Positions 8,532 to 17,653 of a DNA stretch of 64,000 nucleotides are shown one piece after another; position 1 is the first letter of the stretch, and each line of letters starts with the position of its first letter. The position numbers and the translations under genes were made by a program. The DNA comes from Pseudonocardia abyssalis (GTDB lineage Bacteria > Actinomycetota > Actinomycetes > Mycobacteriales > Pseudonocardiaceae). The stretch lies in the NCBI RefSeq assembly GCF_019263705.2, contig NZ_JADQDK010000001.1:5394001-5458000 (forward strand), in the 5' to 3' direction. Under the pieces are notes generated by a model, which had not been told where the DNA came from, made no database searches, and worked only from the letters and a program-made list of their open reading frames with translations.

Positions 8532-9657
8532 TCCGAACCACCTCGAGAAGCTCTTCCAGGGTGGCCAGGCTGTGCCCGGCCAGCAGATCGTCCAAGTACG
8601 GTAGGGCGGCGACTATTCCGCCCTGCACCGGGGCGTACCCGTCCTTGCCTGCGTGCGGGTTGACCCAGACGAGCTTGTGCGCGAGCCGGTGCAGCCGCGA
8701 CATCTGTACGCCGAGCAGTTCGGTCTCGCCGCGCTCCCACCCGTCGGAGAACACGACGACGACCGCGCGCCGGGCGGCGCCGCGCTGCCCCCACCGGTCG
8801 ACGAAGGCGCGCATGACCTCGCCGAGCCGGGTGCCGCCGGACCAGTCCGGGATCGCCCGGCCTGCTGCGGCGAGCGCACGGTCGGCGTCGCGCATGCGGA
8901 GCTCGCGGGTGATGCGGGTGAGTCGGGTGCCCAGCGTGAACGCCTCGACGGTGCCCGGCGAGCGCCGCACGACGACATGGGCGAAGCGCAGCAGGGCGTC
9001 GGCGTAGGGCTCCATCGACCCGGAGACGTCGACGAGCAGCACGACGCGGCGCGGTCGGCGGGACTGGTCGCGGCGCCGCAGGTGCCGCATCTCGCCGTGG
9101 TCGCGCAGCGCGGCGCGCAGGGTGCGGCCCGGGTCGGTGGCCCCGTGCCGGGAGGGCCGCAACCGCCGCGACCGCCGGGTCGGCAGCTCCGGGCGCAGCA
9201 GTGCGAGGAGGCGGCGCAGGTGCTCGCGCTCGGACGGGGTGAGCTCGGCGAGGTCGCGGTTGCGCAGCACCTCGTTGCCGCTCGCGCGCGTGAAGACCTG
9301 CGTGCTCTCGGTGCCCTCGTCGTCGGACTCGCCCTGCGTCGACGGCGTGAGTGCGGCCAGCTTCGGCGGCGGCGGCTTGCGCTCGTCGACGATCCGGGTG
9401 CGGCCGCCGCCGCGTGGCGGGGTGAACCAGTCCTCGAAGGCGCGGTCGTAGCGCGGCAGGTCGTCGGGGTCGGAGCACAGCGTGAGGCGGCCGGCCCAGT
9501 AGGTCTGGGTGCGGCTGGTGACGTCGAGTGCGTCGAGGGCGGACAGGAAGGCCGCCACCCGGTCGGTCGTGACGGCCAGCCCTGCGCTGCGCAGGACGAC
9601 GGTGAAGCCGACGAGTCCCTCGATGGGATCGCCGACCGGGGTCTCGGTGCTGGTCAC
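8524..9657 (-). CDS. VWA domain protein (CoxE-like)
   Basis: The 377-residue product has a helical N-terminal half, an acidic linker (residues about 107-120) and a von Willebrand A domain from about 203. Its MIDAS motif DVSGS is at 210-214, followed by the conserved DWSGGTRLG and FSDGWERGE elements. CoxE-type proteins act with a MoxR AAA ATPase (CoxD) to mature the active site of aerobic CO dehydrogenase-like enzymes. That ATPase lies directly upstream (7-base gap), and XdhC overlaps downstream. All three are on the minus strand and read as one operon. Confidence 0.92.
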   Translation of the reverse strand: MTSTETPVGDPIEGLVGFTVVLRSAGLAVTTDRVAAFLSALDALDVTSRTQTYWAGRLTLCSDPDDLPRYDRAFEDWFTPPRGGGRTRIVDERKPPPPKLAALTPSTQGESDDEGTESTQVFTRASGNEVLRNRDLAELTPSEREHLRRLLALLRPELPTRRSRRLRPSRHGATDPGRTLRAALRDHGEMRHLRRRDQSRRPRRVVLLVDVSGSMEPYADALLRFAHVVVRRSPGTVEAFTLGTRLTRITRELRMRDADRALAAAGRAIPDWSGGTRLGEVMRAFVDRWGQRGAARRAVVVVFSDGWERGETELLGVQMSRLHRLAHKLVWVNPHAGKDGYAPVQGGIVAALPYLDDLLAGHSLATLEELLEVVRNA

Positions 9658-9664
9658 GGGCCCG

Positions 9665-10561
9665 TCAGGAGGCGAGCAGGGTGTCGAGCTGCTTGCGGAC
9701 GCGGTCGGCGTCCTCGCGGTACTTCAGCACGGCCCCGAGGGTGGCCGCCGCGCTGTCGACGTCGAGGTGGTTCGCGCCGACGAGCTGCAGCGCCCGGGCC
9801 CAGTCGATGGTCTCCGCGACGCCGGGGGGCTTGAGGAGGTCGGCCTGGCGCAGCGCGCGGACGGCCCCGGCCACCTGGGCGGCGAGCCGCTCCGGGATCC
9901 CGGGCAGGCGCGAGTGCAGGATCTCGATCTCGCGCGCCAGGTCGGGGTGGTCGAGCCAGAGGTAGAGGCAGCGGCGCTTGAGGGCGTCGTGCACCTCGCG
10001 CGTGCGGTTGGAGGTGAGCACGACCAGCGGCGGGACCGTCGCCCGGATCTCGCCGATCTCCGGGATCGTGACGGCGTGCTCGGTGAGCACCTCCAGCAGG
10101 AACGCCTCGAACTCGTCGTCGGCGCGGTCGATCTCGTCGATCAACAGCACGCTCGGCGTGGTCTGCAGCGCCTCGAGGATCGGGCGGGCGAGCAGGAAGC
10201 GCGGGTCGTAGAGGGAGGCTTCGACGGCCTCGGTGTCGAGGGCCCCGCTACCGGCCGTGGCCTCGAGGGCGCGCAGGTGCAGGAGCTGCCGCGGGAAGTC
10301 CCAGTCGTAGAGCGCCTGGGAGGCGTCGATGCCGTCGTGGCACTGGAGCCGGATCAGTTTCGCGCCCAGTACCTGGGCGAGTGCCTGGGCGAGTGCGGTC
10401 TTCCCGGTTCCGGGTTCCCCCTCGCAGAACAAGGGGCGATTCATCCGCATCGCGAGGAACGTGGCGGTCGCCAGCCCGTCGTCGGCGAGATATCCGGTGG
10501 AGCGCAGAGCTGCGGCCAACGCGGCGGGGGAGTCCGCCGGACCTGCGGGGCGATCGTTCAC
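9665..10561 (-). CDS. MoxR-type AAA+ ATPase (CoxD-like)
   Basis: From the GTG at 10561 the protein is 298 residues. Walker A is GEPGTGKTA at about 47-55 and Walker B is VLLIDEIDRAD near 130. Sensor 1 is VVLTSNRTRE and the arginine-finger region is DALKRRCLYLWLDHP, all typical of MoxR/CoxD. Members couple ATP hydrolysis to remodelling of molybdenum hydroxylases or other metalloenzymes together with a VWA partner, which is the next gene. No in-frame ATG exists near the start; the ATG at 10572 is out of frame and stops after four codons. Confidence 0.92.
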   Translation of the reverse strand: MNDRPAGPADSPAALAAALRSTGYLADDGLATATFLAMRMNRPLFCEGEPGTGKTALAQALAQVLGAKLIRLQCHDGIDASQALYDWDFPRQLLHLRALEATAGSGALDTEAVEASLYDPRFLLARPILEALQTTPSVLLIDEIDRADDEFEAFLLEVLTEHAVTIPEIGEIRATVPPLVVLTSNRTREVHDALKRRCLYLWLDHPDLAREIEILHSRLPGIPERLAAQVAGAVRALRQADLLKPPGVAETIDWARALQLVGANHLDVDSAAATLGAVLKYREDADRVRKQLDTLLAS

Positions 10562-10777
10562 GGCCCCAGCATGACGGACCGCCCGGGCACAAGCCACCTC
10601 GGGCGGCAGGGCCGCTCGCGGTGGGTGCACGGGCGATGACGCTCGGTCGAGCAAAAGGTGTGACGGGTTCGGCAATACTTTCACTTTGAACGCAATGGTT
10701 CGGCCGTGATCGACCCGTGATGGCAGGCGCGTGACCTGGTGATGTCCACGTATCGCCCACGTAATGCTGCCGTTACC

Positions 10778-10791
10778 GTGACAATCGTCAC
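10778..10791. promoter_or_regulatory. CRP-like palindrome upstream of first rpf gene
   Basis: The site GTGACAATCGTCAC fits GTGA-N6-TCAC, the core of the CRP/Rv3676 consensus. It lies about 274 bases before the rpf start codon. CRP control of rpfA is established in M. tuberculosis, which makes a regulatory role plausible here. Confidence 0.6.
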
Positions 10792-10892
10792 TCCACGGAA
10801 GTTGGACGTTCTGCCTGTTCCGGCTCGTAGCGTCGTCCGTCGGTCGATCCGTGAGGGTCGTCCGAAAATGCATCCGGAACCGTCGCGCCACA

Positions 10893-10937
10893 CCCTGTCC
10901 CGCGGCTCCGGTCCGTCGAGATGAACACGGGACAGGG
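10893..10937 (+). other. leader hairpin with CCCTGTCCC/GGGACAGGG arms
   Basis: Perfect 9-bp arms CCCTGTCCC (10893-10901) and GGGACAGGG (10929-10937) enclose 27 bases. The second rpf gene has the same core, CCTGTCC/GGACAGG, in its leader (13293-13345). A shared stem in two paralogous leaders suggests a conserved RNA structure or protein site; no known riboswitch is recognised. Confidence 0.5.
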
Positions 10938-10974
10938 ATGAGGACGCCGATTCCCGGCCACTGCACGACGGTGA

Positions 10975-11637
<663 letters not shown>

Positions 11638-11640
11638 CGC

Positions 11641-12066
11641 TCAGGTCGAGTTGACCCACTCGTCGGACCCGTCGGCGAACGCCTGGTGCTTCCAGACCGG
11701 CAGCAGGCGCTTCACCTCCTCGACGAGCTCGGCGCAGGTGTCGAAGGCCTCCTTGCGGTGATCGGCGGCGACCGCGCACGCCAGCGCGACCTCGCCGATC
11801 TCCAGGCGACCCACCCGGTGGCTCACCGCGATCGCGCGGACGCCGGTGGACCGGGCCGCCACGTCGGCGGCCACCTGCTCCACGACGGACCCGGCCGTGG
11901 GGTGCGCGCTGTACTCCAGCCCGCGCACCGCACGGCCGCCGTCGTGGTCGCGCACGACGCCCGCGAACGTCACCACGGCGCCCGCGGCGGCGTGGTCGAC
12001 CAGTGCGGCGTGCTCGGCCACGTCGAGGGGCTCTTCGCCCACCGCGGCACGTACGACGATCGTCAT
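11641..12066 (-). CDS. moaE: molybdopterin synthase catalytic subunit
   Basis: The 141-residue MoaE has the family core [14 protein letters not shown] and LEYSAHP, plus the catalytic region [19 protein letters not shown] with the active-site Lys in [10 protein letters not shown]. It converts precursor Z (cPMP) to molybdopterin by adding two sulfurs delivered by MoaD. Its start overlaps the mogA stop by 4 bases, in the order moaC-mogA-moaE. No moaD or moaA is in this stretch, so the sulfur-carrier subunit must be elsewhere. It ends three bases from the convergent rpfA stop. Confidence 0.95.
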   Translation of the reverse strand: MTIVVRAAVGEEPLDVAEHAALVDHAAAGAVVTFAGVVRDHDGGRAVRGLEYSAHPTAGSVVEQVAADVAARSTGVRAIAVSHRVGRLEIGEVALACAVAADHRKEAFDTCAELVEEVKRLLPVWKHQAFADGSDEWVNST

Positions 12067-12536
12067 GTGTGGTCGCCTCCCCTGAGCTGGTCCACGGCGT
12101 GGTCGAGCACGCCCGCGAGCACGCCGAGACCGTCGCGAACTCCCCCTGTCGATCCGGGGAGGTTCACGACCAGCGTGCGGCCCGCGACACCCGTGAGGCC
12201 GCGCGAGAGCACGGCGGTGGGCACGGTCGGTGCGCCCGCGGCGCGGATCGCGTCGGCCAGGCCGGGCACCTCGTAGTCGAGGACGCCGCGGGTGACCTCC
12301 GGCGTGGCGTCGGTCGGCGAGATGCCGGTGCCGCCCGTGGTGATCACGACGTCGACGCCGTCGGCGACCGCGGCGCGCAGCGCGTCACCGACGGGCTCGC
12401 CGTCGGGCACGACCGCGGGGTCGGGGGTCTCGTAGCCCCGCTCGCGCAGCCAGTCGGCGATCAGCGGGCCGCCGCGGTCGGCGTACACGCCCGCCGCCGC
12501 CCGGTTGGACGCGGTGACGACCCGCGCGCGCTTCAC
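12063..12536 (-). CDS. mogA: molybdopterin adenylyltransferase (MogA/MoaB family)
   Basis: The 157-residue product has the MoCF-binding fold: [20 protein letters not shown] at the N-terminus, the signature [15 protein letters not shown] in the centre, and a late NLPGS loop. MogA activates molybdopterin by adenylation before molybdate insertion by MoeA, which is present at 38.1 kb. The GTG at 12536 overlaps the moaC stop in a GTGA quartet, so translation is probably coupled. Position and size match mog (Rv0865) of M. tuberculosis. Confidence 0.92.
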   Translation of the reverse strand: MKRARVVTASNRAAAGVYADRGGPLIADWLRERGYETPDPAVVPDGEPVGDALRAAVADGVDVVITTGGTGISPTDATPEVTRGVLDYEVPGLADAIRAAGAPTVPTAVLSRGLTGVAGRTLVVNLPGSTGGVRDGLGVLAGVLDHAVDQLRGGDHT

Positions 12537-13012
12537 GAACGGTCCTCGGGCCGCACCCAGGTGCCGGTCTTCCCGCCGTCCTTGCGCTCGACGCGCACGT
12601 GGTCGAGCACCGCGGCCGGGTCGACCGCCTTGACCATGTCGTGCAGCGCCAGCCCGGCGACCGCGACGGCGGTGAGCGCCTCCATCTCGACGCCCGTGCG
12701 GTCGGTCGTGCGCACGGTGGCGCGGATGCCGACCTCGGCGCCGTCGGGCGTGAGGTCGACGACGACGCCGCTCAGTGCGATCGGGTGGCACAGCGGGACG
12801 AGGTCCGGGGTGCGCTTGGCGCCCATGATCCCGGCGATGCGGGCGGTCGCCAGCGCGTCGCCCTTGGGCAGGCCGTCGCGGCGCAGCAGGTCCACCACCT
12901 CCGCCGTGGTGCGCAGCACCCCCGTCGCGACCGCGGTGCGCGCCGTCGCCACCTTGTCGGTGACGTCCACCATCCGGGCCGCGCCGGCCCCGTCCACGTG
13001 CGTCAGCTCCAC
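12533..13012 (-). CDS. moaC: cyclic pyranopterin monophosphate synthase accessory protein
   Basis: From the GTG at 13012 the protein is 159 residues, the usual MoaC length. It begins ELTHVDGAGAARMVDVTDK and contains KRTPDLVPLCHPI, with the conserved Lys and His, and TGVEMEALTAVAVAGLALHD. MoaC rearranges the MoaA product into cyclic pyranopterin monophosphate, the first stable cofactor intermediate. It is the first gene of moaC-mogA-moaE. The reading frame continues upstream to 13087, but that extension has no conserved residues. Confidence 0.95.
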   Translation of the reverse strand: MELTHVDGAGAARMVDVTDKVATARTAVATGVLRTTAEVVDLLRRDGLPKGDALATARIAGIMGAKRTPDLVPLCHPIALSGVVVDLTPDGAEVGIRATVRTTDRTGVEMEALTAVAVAGLALHDMVKAVDPAAVLDHVRVERKDGGKTGTWVRPEDRS

Positions 13013-13073
13013 GACGCAGACCCTACGGCGCGGGCCCGGGGACGTGTCGGCCGCCACGGAACCGCCGGCGGAA

Positions 13074-13087
13074 GTGATGTGCCTCAC
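13074..13087. promoter_or_regulatory. CRP-like palindrome between moaC and second rpf gene
   Basis: GTGATGTGCCTCAC followed by A fits GTGA-N6-TCAC(A). It sits 61 bases before the moaC GTG and about 310 before the rpf ATG, so it could act on either. The same pattern occurs upstream of the other rpf gene. Confidence 0.55.
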
Positions 13088-13292
13088 ATGGGCGCAACCC
13101 TTTCCGGTGACGCGCGTCGTGACTATCGGTCGCGGTGACCTGCGCAGACGTCACCCCATCGGGCCGGCCGTGTCCAGGTTGGACGGCGAGTCGCGCGGAC
13201 ACGCCGTCTTGGAGTCCGCCCCAACCGCACGTAGCGTCGCCGACGGCCGCCCGGACCCCCGATCCGGACGGCCCCCGGTGTCGCAGCGCTCC

Positions 13293-13345
13293 CCTGTCCG
13301 GCGACCCGGAGACCCGACCTCCTCACGGATTCCGCGTGGGACAGG
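13293..13345 (+). other. leader inverted repeat CCTGTCC/GGACAGG
   Basis: Arms at 13293-13299 and 13339-13345 enclose 39 bases and would place a stem 52 bases before the rpf start codon. The arm sequence is the core of the 9-bp stem in the leader of the paralogue at 11065. Confidence 0.4.
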
Positions 13346-13397
13346 AACGGACCGGCCGCTCCCCGCCCGCGTCCGTGCGCCGCGCCGGAGAAGACCC

Positions 13398-14012
13398 ATG
13401 GCTCGATACCGCGGCCGTCACCGTGCCCCCGCGAAGTTCGACGGCGCCGGGCGGGCCATCGCCCGCACCGCGCTCGCCGGAGCCGTCGCCGGTGTCCCGC
13501 TCGTGATCGCGGCCCCCGCCGCGAGCGCGGCGCCGGACAGCGCGTGGGACCGCCTCGCGCAGTGCGAGAGCGGCGGCCGGTGGGACATCAACACCGGCAA
13601 CGGCTACCACGGTGGCCTGCAGTTCTCCCCGAGCACGTGGCGCGGGTTCGGCGGCGGCGAGTTCGCCCCGGTCGCCTACCAGGCGAGCCGCGCGGAGCAG
13701 ATCGTCGTCGCGGAGCGGGTGCTCGCCGTCCAGGGCTGGAACGCCTGGCCGAGCTGCTCGCGCCAGACCGGCGTGCGCGGGGAGGCGGCCTCGGAGCGCT
13801 CCGCCCCGGCTGCTGCGCCGGCCGCCCAGCCGGAGCGGGTGCGGCTCAGCGGCCCCACCGACGGCGGGTACGTCGTGCAGCGCGGCGACACGCTCAGCCG
13901 TATCGCGAGTGCCCGGAACGTGGCGGGCGGCTGGCAGGCCATCGTCGAGAAGAACCCGGGCCTCGCCGCGAACCCGGACGTGATCCGCGAGGGTCAGCGG
14001 TTGTCTCTCTGA
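13398..14012 (+). CDS. second resuscitation-promoting factor with LysM domain
   Basis: The 204-residue paralogue of the rpfA at 11065 has a basic N-terminus, a signal sequence ending in AASA (about residue 45), and an Rpf domain with QCESGG and GGLQFSPSTW. An Ala/Pro-rich linker and a LysM domain ([15 protein letters not shown]) end the protein. The Rpf domains share nearly the whole INTGNGYxGGLQFSP block, pointing to duplication around the moaCE genes. The ATG at 13398 has GGAGAAG upstream. It overlaps the convergent nucleotidyltransferase gene by 19 bases. It presumably acts on the wall during regrowth, perhaps under different conditions from its partner. Confidence 0.9.
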   Translation: MARYRGRHRAPAKFDGAGRAIARTALAGAVAGVPLVIAAPAASAAPDSAWDRLAQCESGGRWDINTGNGYHGGLQFSPSTWRGFGGGEFAPVAYQASRAEQIVVAERVLAVQGWNAWPSCSRQTGVRGEAASERSAPAAAPAAQPERVRLSGPTDGGYVVQRGDTLSRIASARNVAGGWQAIVEKNPGLAANPDVIREGQRLSL

Positions 14013-14590
14013 CCCGTGAACCGGGCCAGCGCCTCGGGGGTGTCGACGTCGTCGGGATCGGCGACGTCGCCGCACTCGACCAGTTCGACGTCGGGGTTCC
14101 CGCCGAGGTAGGCGCGGGCCCCGGCGTCACCGGTGGCCGACGCGGCGACCGCGTCCCAGTGGGTGCGGCCGAGCAGCACGGGATGGGCCGGGCGGCCGTC
14201 GTAGGCGGCGCGGCGCAGCGCGGTGGGGCCCACCGGGGCGGCCACGAGCCGCGCCACCGCCTCCGCGGTGACCCCCGGCAGGTCCACGAGGTGCACGAGG
14301 GCGGCGTCGCCGTCGAGGGCTGCGAGGCCCGCGCGCAGCGAGGCGCCCATGCCGGACCCCCAGTCGGGGGCCCGCACGGTGTGCACGCCCGCGGGCAGCG
14401 CCGCGGCCACGTCGTCGGCGGCGGCGCCCAGCACCACGACCAGCGGGGCGCAGCCGCCGTCGGCGAGCACGCGCAGGGCCCGGCGGACGAGCGGTTCGCC
14501 GTGCAGCTCGACCAGCGCCTTGGGGCCGCCCATCCGGCGCCCCGCACCGGCCGCGAGCAGCAGGCCGGTGACCGTCGATGGACGGCTCAG
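13994..14590 (-). CDS. MobA/MocA-like nucleotidyltransferase, probable CTG start
   Basis: The protein belongs to the NTP_transf_3 family, which attaches CMP or GMP to molybdenum cofactor (MocA/MobA). The signature loop LLLAAGAGRRMGGPKAL is encoded just upstream of the first ATG (14533), so that ATG cannot be the real start. The only plausible start in frame is a CTG at 14590. It overlaps the TGA of the preceding 59-residue gene in a CTGA quartet and has GGAG 8 bases upstream. This gives 198 residues, right for the family, with PDWGSGMGASLRAG and LVDLPGV motifs. Hydroxylases of the XDH type usually carry the cytosine form, so MocA-like is likelier (inference). Confidence 0.8.
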   Translation of the reverse strand: MSRPSTVTGLLLAAGAGRRMGGPKALVELHGEPLVRRALRVLADGGCAPLVVVLGAAADDVAAALPAGVHTVRAPDWGSGMGASLRAGLAALDGDAALVHLVDLPGVTAEAVARLVAAPVGPTALRRAAYDGRPAHPVLLGRTHWDAVAASATGDAGARAYLGGNPDVELVECGDVADPDDVDTPEALARFTGQRDNR

Positions 14591-14766
14591 CGGTTGATCT
14601 CCGTGACGGGGTGCACGTAGGGCACCTCGTCGAGCGGGAACTCGATGTCGCCGAAGGGCGACAGCGAGCCCTGCACGGGGCTGGCGAGCTCGCTGACGGG
14701 GTGCTCGCCCTCGGGCAGCTCCGGCCAGGTGGGGTCGATGCGTCCTGCGGGGGCGGCCTTCGCCAC
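14587..14766 (-). CDS. small conserved-type protein of unknown function
   Basis: A 59-residue acidic protein starts with GTG at 14766, behind a clear ribosome-binding site GGAGGA. Its codons are strongly GC-ending. It has no membrane segment. The second half is rich in acidic residues and prolines and ends PYVHPVTEINR. I do not recognise a family. It lies between the helicase-associated gene and the cofactor genes, the same place and orientation as Rv0863 in M. tuberculosis. Its stop overlaps the probable CTG start of the nucleotidyltransferase, so translation is probably coupled. Confidence 0.75.
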   Translation of the reverse strand: MAKAAPAGRIDPTWPELPEGEHPVSELASPVQGSLSPFGDIEFPLDEVPYVHPVTEINR

Positions 14767-14829
14767 GGTTCCTCCAGGTGTCGGTGGTCGACCGCCAGTA
14801 TCTCCCATGCCACCGACTACCGTGGACCG

Positions 14830-17043
14830 GTGCCCACGCCGCTGGTCGACTGGCTGCGCGCCCAGGACGACGACACGCTCGCCCGGCTCCTGGCGCTGCG
14901 CCCCGACCTCGGGGTGCCCCCGCCCGCCGACGTCACCGTGCTCGCCACCCGCGCCGCGATCCGGGCCTCGGTCCACCGCACCTGCGACGAGCTCGACACC
15001 GTCACCCTCGCCGTGCTCGAGGCCCTCGCCGTGGCCGACGCCGACACCGCACCCGTGCCCCGCACCGAGATCGCCCGCCTCCTGGGCCCCGACGTCCCCG
15101 CCGCTGTCCTGACCGACGCCCTCGACGCCCTGCGCGCCCGCGCTGTCGCCTGGGGCCCCGACGCCGAGATCTCGGTCGTCCCGGCCGTCCGCGACGTCGT
15201 GCCCCGCCACCCCGGTGGGCTCGGCCGGGCGTCGACGGGGCCCGCGGGGTCCTCCGCGCTGGCCGACCTGCTCGCCGGCGTCGACGACGAGGAGCGGCGG
15301 GTGCTGGACACGCTGGCCGCGGGCCCGCCGATCGGGCGCAGCCGCGGCGCGGGCGACACCCCGGTCGGGCGCCTGCTCAGCCGCGGGCTGCTGCTGCGTA
15401 CCGACCCCGAGACCGTCGAGCTGCCCCGCCAGGTCGGCCTGGTCCTGCGTGGCGACCGCCCGCTGGGGTCCGTGGTGGTCGACCCGCCCGACCTCGCCCC
15501 CCGCGACCGCGGCGCGGACGTCGTCGACGGCACCGCGGCAGGGGCCGCACTCGGCGTCCTGCGGCAGGTGGAGCTGCTCCTCGCGTTCTGGGGCCGCACC
15601 CCGCCGCCCGCGCTGCGCTCCGGGGGCCTCGGCGTGCGCGAGCTGCGCCGCGCGGCCAAGGAGATGGACGTCGACGAGCCGACGGCCGCGCTGCTCGTCG
15701 AGGTGATGGTGGCCGCCGACCTCGTCGGGACGACCGACGGCGTGCCCGCGGAGTTCCTGCCGACGACCCACGCCGACGTGTGGCTGGCCGGCGGCCCGGA
15801 GGTGCGCTGGTCGCTGCTGGCCCGCACCTGGCTCGCGCTGCCCCGGCTGCCCGGGCTGGTCGGCCGCAAGGACGACGCCGGGCGTCCGATCAGCCCGCTG
15901 TCCGACGCCGTGCGCCGCCCACTGGCCCCGCGCGACCGCCGCCGCGTCCTCGCCGGGCTCGCGGAGCTCCCGCCGGGTACCGCCCCCTCCTCGCCCGCCG
16001 CGCTGGCCGACCTCCTCGCCTGGCGCGCCCCGCGCCGTGGCGGCCGGCTGCGCGACGAGGTCGTCGGCTGGGCGCTCACCGAGGGCACCGTGCTCGGCGT
16101 CGTCGCCCTCGACGCGCTGTCCACGCCCGGCCGGGCGGTGCTGCAGGACCCGGACCGGATCGTCGCGGCGCTGCGGGCCGCACTGCCCGAGCCGATCGAC
16201 CACGTGCTCCTGCAGGCCGACCTCACCGCCGTCGCGCCCGGCCCGCTCGTGCCCGAGCTGGCCAGGGAGCTCGACCTGATGGCGGAGGTCGAGTCGGCGG
16301 GTGGCGCCACGGTCTACCGCTTCACCGAGGCCACCGTCCGCCGGGCGCTGGACGCCGGCCGTAGCGCCGCCGACCTGCACGAGCTCTTGGCGCGCCGCTC
16401 CGCCACGCCCGTGCCCCAGGGCCTGACCTACCTCGTCGACGACGTCGCACGCCGCCACGGGCGCCTGCGCGGCGGCGCGGCCGCGGCGTTCCTGCGTTCC
16501 GACGACGACGTGCTGATCTCGGAGGTGCTGGCCCACCCGGACACCATCGGGCTGGAGCTGCGGCGGATCGCCCCGACGGTCGTCGTGAGCCCCCTGCCGC
16601 TGGTGGAGCTGCTCGACGGGCTGCGCGCCGCAGGGTTCACCCCCGCCGCGGAGGACACCGGCGGAGCCGTCCTCGACCTGGCGGCCCGGGGGAGGCGCAC
16701 CACGCCCGCCCGCCGCTCACCGGAGCGCGGCCTGCCGCCCCAACCCGACCCCGCCCAGCTGACCGCGCTCGTGTCCCGCATGCGCGCGGGTGACGCGCTC
16801 GCCGGCGTGCGCCGCAGCGCCACCAACGGTCGGTCGAGCACGCTCGACACCCTGCGCCGCGCGGCGCAGGAGAAGCTGACGGTCTGGCTCGGGTTCGTCG
16901 ACGGGCACGGCGTGGCGGGCGAGCGCGTGCTGGAGCCGCTCACCGTCGGCGGCGGCGTGGTCGAGGGCCGCGACCGCACCGACGGCGGGCTGCACCGCGT
17001 ACCTCTGCACCGGATCACCTCCATCGCGCTCGTGGAGGACTGA
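14830..17043 (+). CDS. helicase-associated (XPB/Ssl2-like) protein, Rv0862c type
   Basis: The 737-residue protein starts with GTG at 14830. It lacks Walker motifs but has the long WHTH-rich architecture of actinobacterial helicase-associated proteins (Helicase_C_3/XPB-Ssl2 N-terminal domain). The N-terminal part is about LVDWLRAQDDDTLARLLALR and the C-terminal domain about 640-737 (KLTVWLGFVDGHG, then RVPLHRITSI), a WYL-like fold. In M. tuberculosis the orthologue Rv0862c is the neighbour of XPB. Here XPB follows 6.3 kb downstream, after an inserted conservon. It probably works with XPB in DNA repair (inference from position). Confidence 0.85.
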   Translation: MPTPLVDWLRAQDDDTLARLLALRPDLGVPPPADVTVLATRAAIRASVHRTCDELDTVTLAVLEALAVADADTAPVPRTEIARLLGPDVPAAVLTDALDALRARAVAWGPDAEISVVPAVRDVVPRHPGGLGRASTGPAGSSALADLLAGVDDEERRVLDTLAAGPPIGRSRGAGDTPVGRLLSRGLLLRTDPETVELPRQVGLVLRGDRPLGSVVVDPPDLAPRDRGADVVDGTAAGAALGVLRQVELLLAFWGRTPPPALRSGGLGVRELRRAAKEMDVDEPTAALLVEVMVAADLVGTTDGVPAEFLPTTHADVWLAGGPEVRWSLLARTWLALPRLPGLVGRKDDAGRPISPLSDAVRRPLAPRDRRRVLAGLAELPPGTAPSSPAALADLLAWRAPRRGGRLRDEVVGWALTEGTVLGVVALDALSTPGRAVLQDPDRIVAALRAALPEPIDHVLLQADLTAVAPGPLVPELARELDLMAEVESAGGATVYRFTEATVRRALDAGRSAADLHELLARRSATPVPQGLTYLVDDVARRHGRLRGGAAAAFLRSDDDVLISEVLAHPDTIGLELRRIAPTVVVSPLPLVELLDGLRAAGFTPAAEDTGGAVLDLAARGRRTTPARRSPERGLPPQPDPAQLTALVSRMRAGDALAGVRRSATNGRSSTLDTLRRAAQEKLTVWLGFVDGHGVAGERVLEPLTVGGGVVEGRDRTDGGLHRVPLHRITSIALVED

Positions 17044-17050
17044 CCCGGGC

Positions 17051-17653
17051 TCAGCGTCCGGCGCGAGCCGCCATCCGGTGGGCCATCGCGTGCTCGACCA
17101 GCGAGATCAGGGCGGCCTTGGTGGAGTCCCGGTTCCGGGCGTCGCAGGTGACGATCGGGACGGCCGGGTCGATCGACATCGCCTCCCGCACGTCCTCGAC
17201 ACGGTGCTGCTGCAGCCCGTCGAAGCAGTTGAGGCCGACGACGTAGGGCAGCCCGCGGTCCTCGAAGAAGTCGATGGCCGCGAACGAGTCGGCCAGGCGC
17301 CGCGTGTCGACGAGGACGACGGCACCGATCGCGCCGCGCACCAGGTCGTCCCACATGAACCAGAACCGGTGCTGCCCGGGGGTGCCGAACAGGTAGAGGA
17401 TCAGCTCCTTGTCCAGGGAGACGCGGCCGAAGTCCATCGCCACCGTGGTGGTGGTCTTGTTCGGGGTTGCGGTGAGGTCGTCGTGACCGGCGCTCGCCTC
17501 GGTCATCACCGCCTCGGTGGTCAGCGGGACGATCTCGGAGACCGAGCCCACGAACGTGGTCTTGCCGACGCCGAAGCCCCCGGCCACCACGATCTTGGCC
17601 GAGATCGTCGCCGTGGTGGCGATCGTCTGAGGCCTAGAGCCGACGGAGTCCAC
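17051..17653 (-). CDS. cvnD: conservon GTPase CvnD
   Basis: The 200-residue small GTPase has a P-loop GGFGVGKTT (about residues 25-33), switch region KTTTTVAMDFGRV, a GTPGQHRFWFMWDD G3 motif and NCFDG in place of NKxD. These features mark the Ras-like GTPases of Streptomyces conservons, which sit at the membrane with a sensor kinase and a roadblock protein. It is the last gene of cvnA-B-C-D on the minus strand and overlaps cvnC by 20 bases. It converges with the helicase-associated gene, 7 bases away. Confidence 0.93.
   Translation of the reverse strand: MDSVGSRPQTIATTATISAKIVVAGGFGVGKTTFVGSVSEIVPLTTEAVMTEASAGHDDLTATPNKTTTTVAMDFGRVSLDKELILYLFGTPGQHRFWFMWDDLVRGAIGAVVLVDTRRLADSFAAIDFFEDRGLPYVVGLNCFDGLQQHRVEDVREAMSIDPAVPIVTCDARNRDSTKAALISLVEHAMAHRMAARAGR

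Larger units (their letters stand above)
13013..13397. other. 385-bp region between moaC and second rpf gene
   Basis: Divergent promoter region. It holds a CRP-like palindrome (13074-13087), an inverted repeat CCTGTCC/GGACAGG (13293-13345) matching the stem in the first rpf leader, and a ribosome-binding site CGGAGAAG (about 13386-13393). No coding frame is convincing; the long open frames that cross it are GC-driven. Confidence 0.65.

Noticed and set aside
14587..16536. 649-codon minus-strand open frame opposite the helicase-associated gene
   Set aside because: Only its last 59 codons are a real gene; the rest is a GC shadow of the plus-strand gene with no motif.
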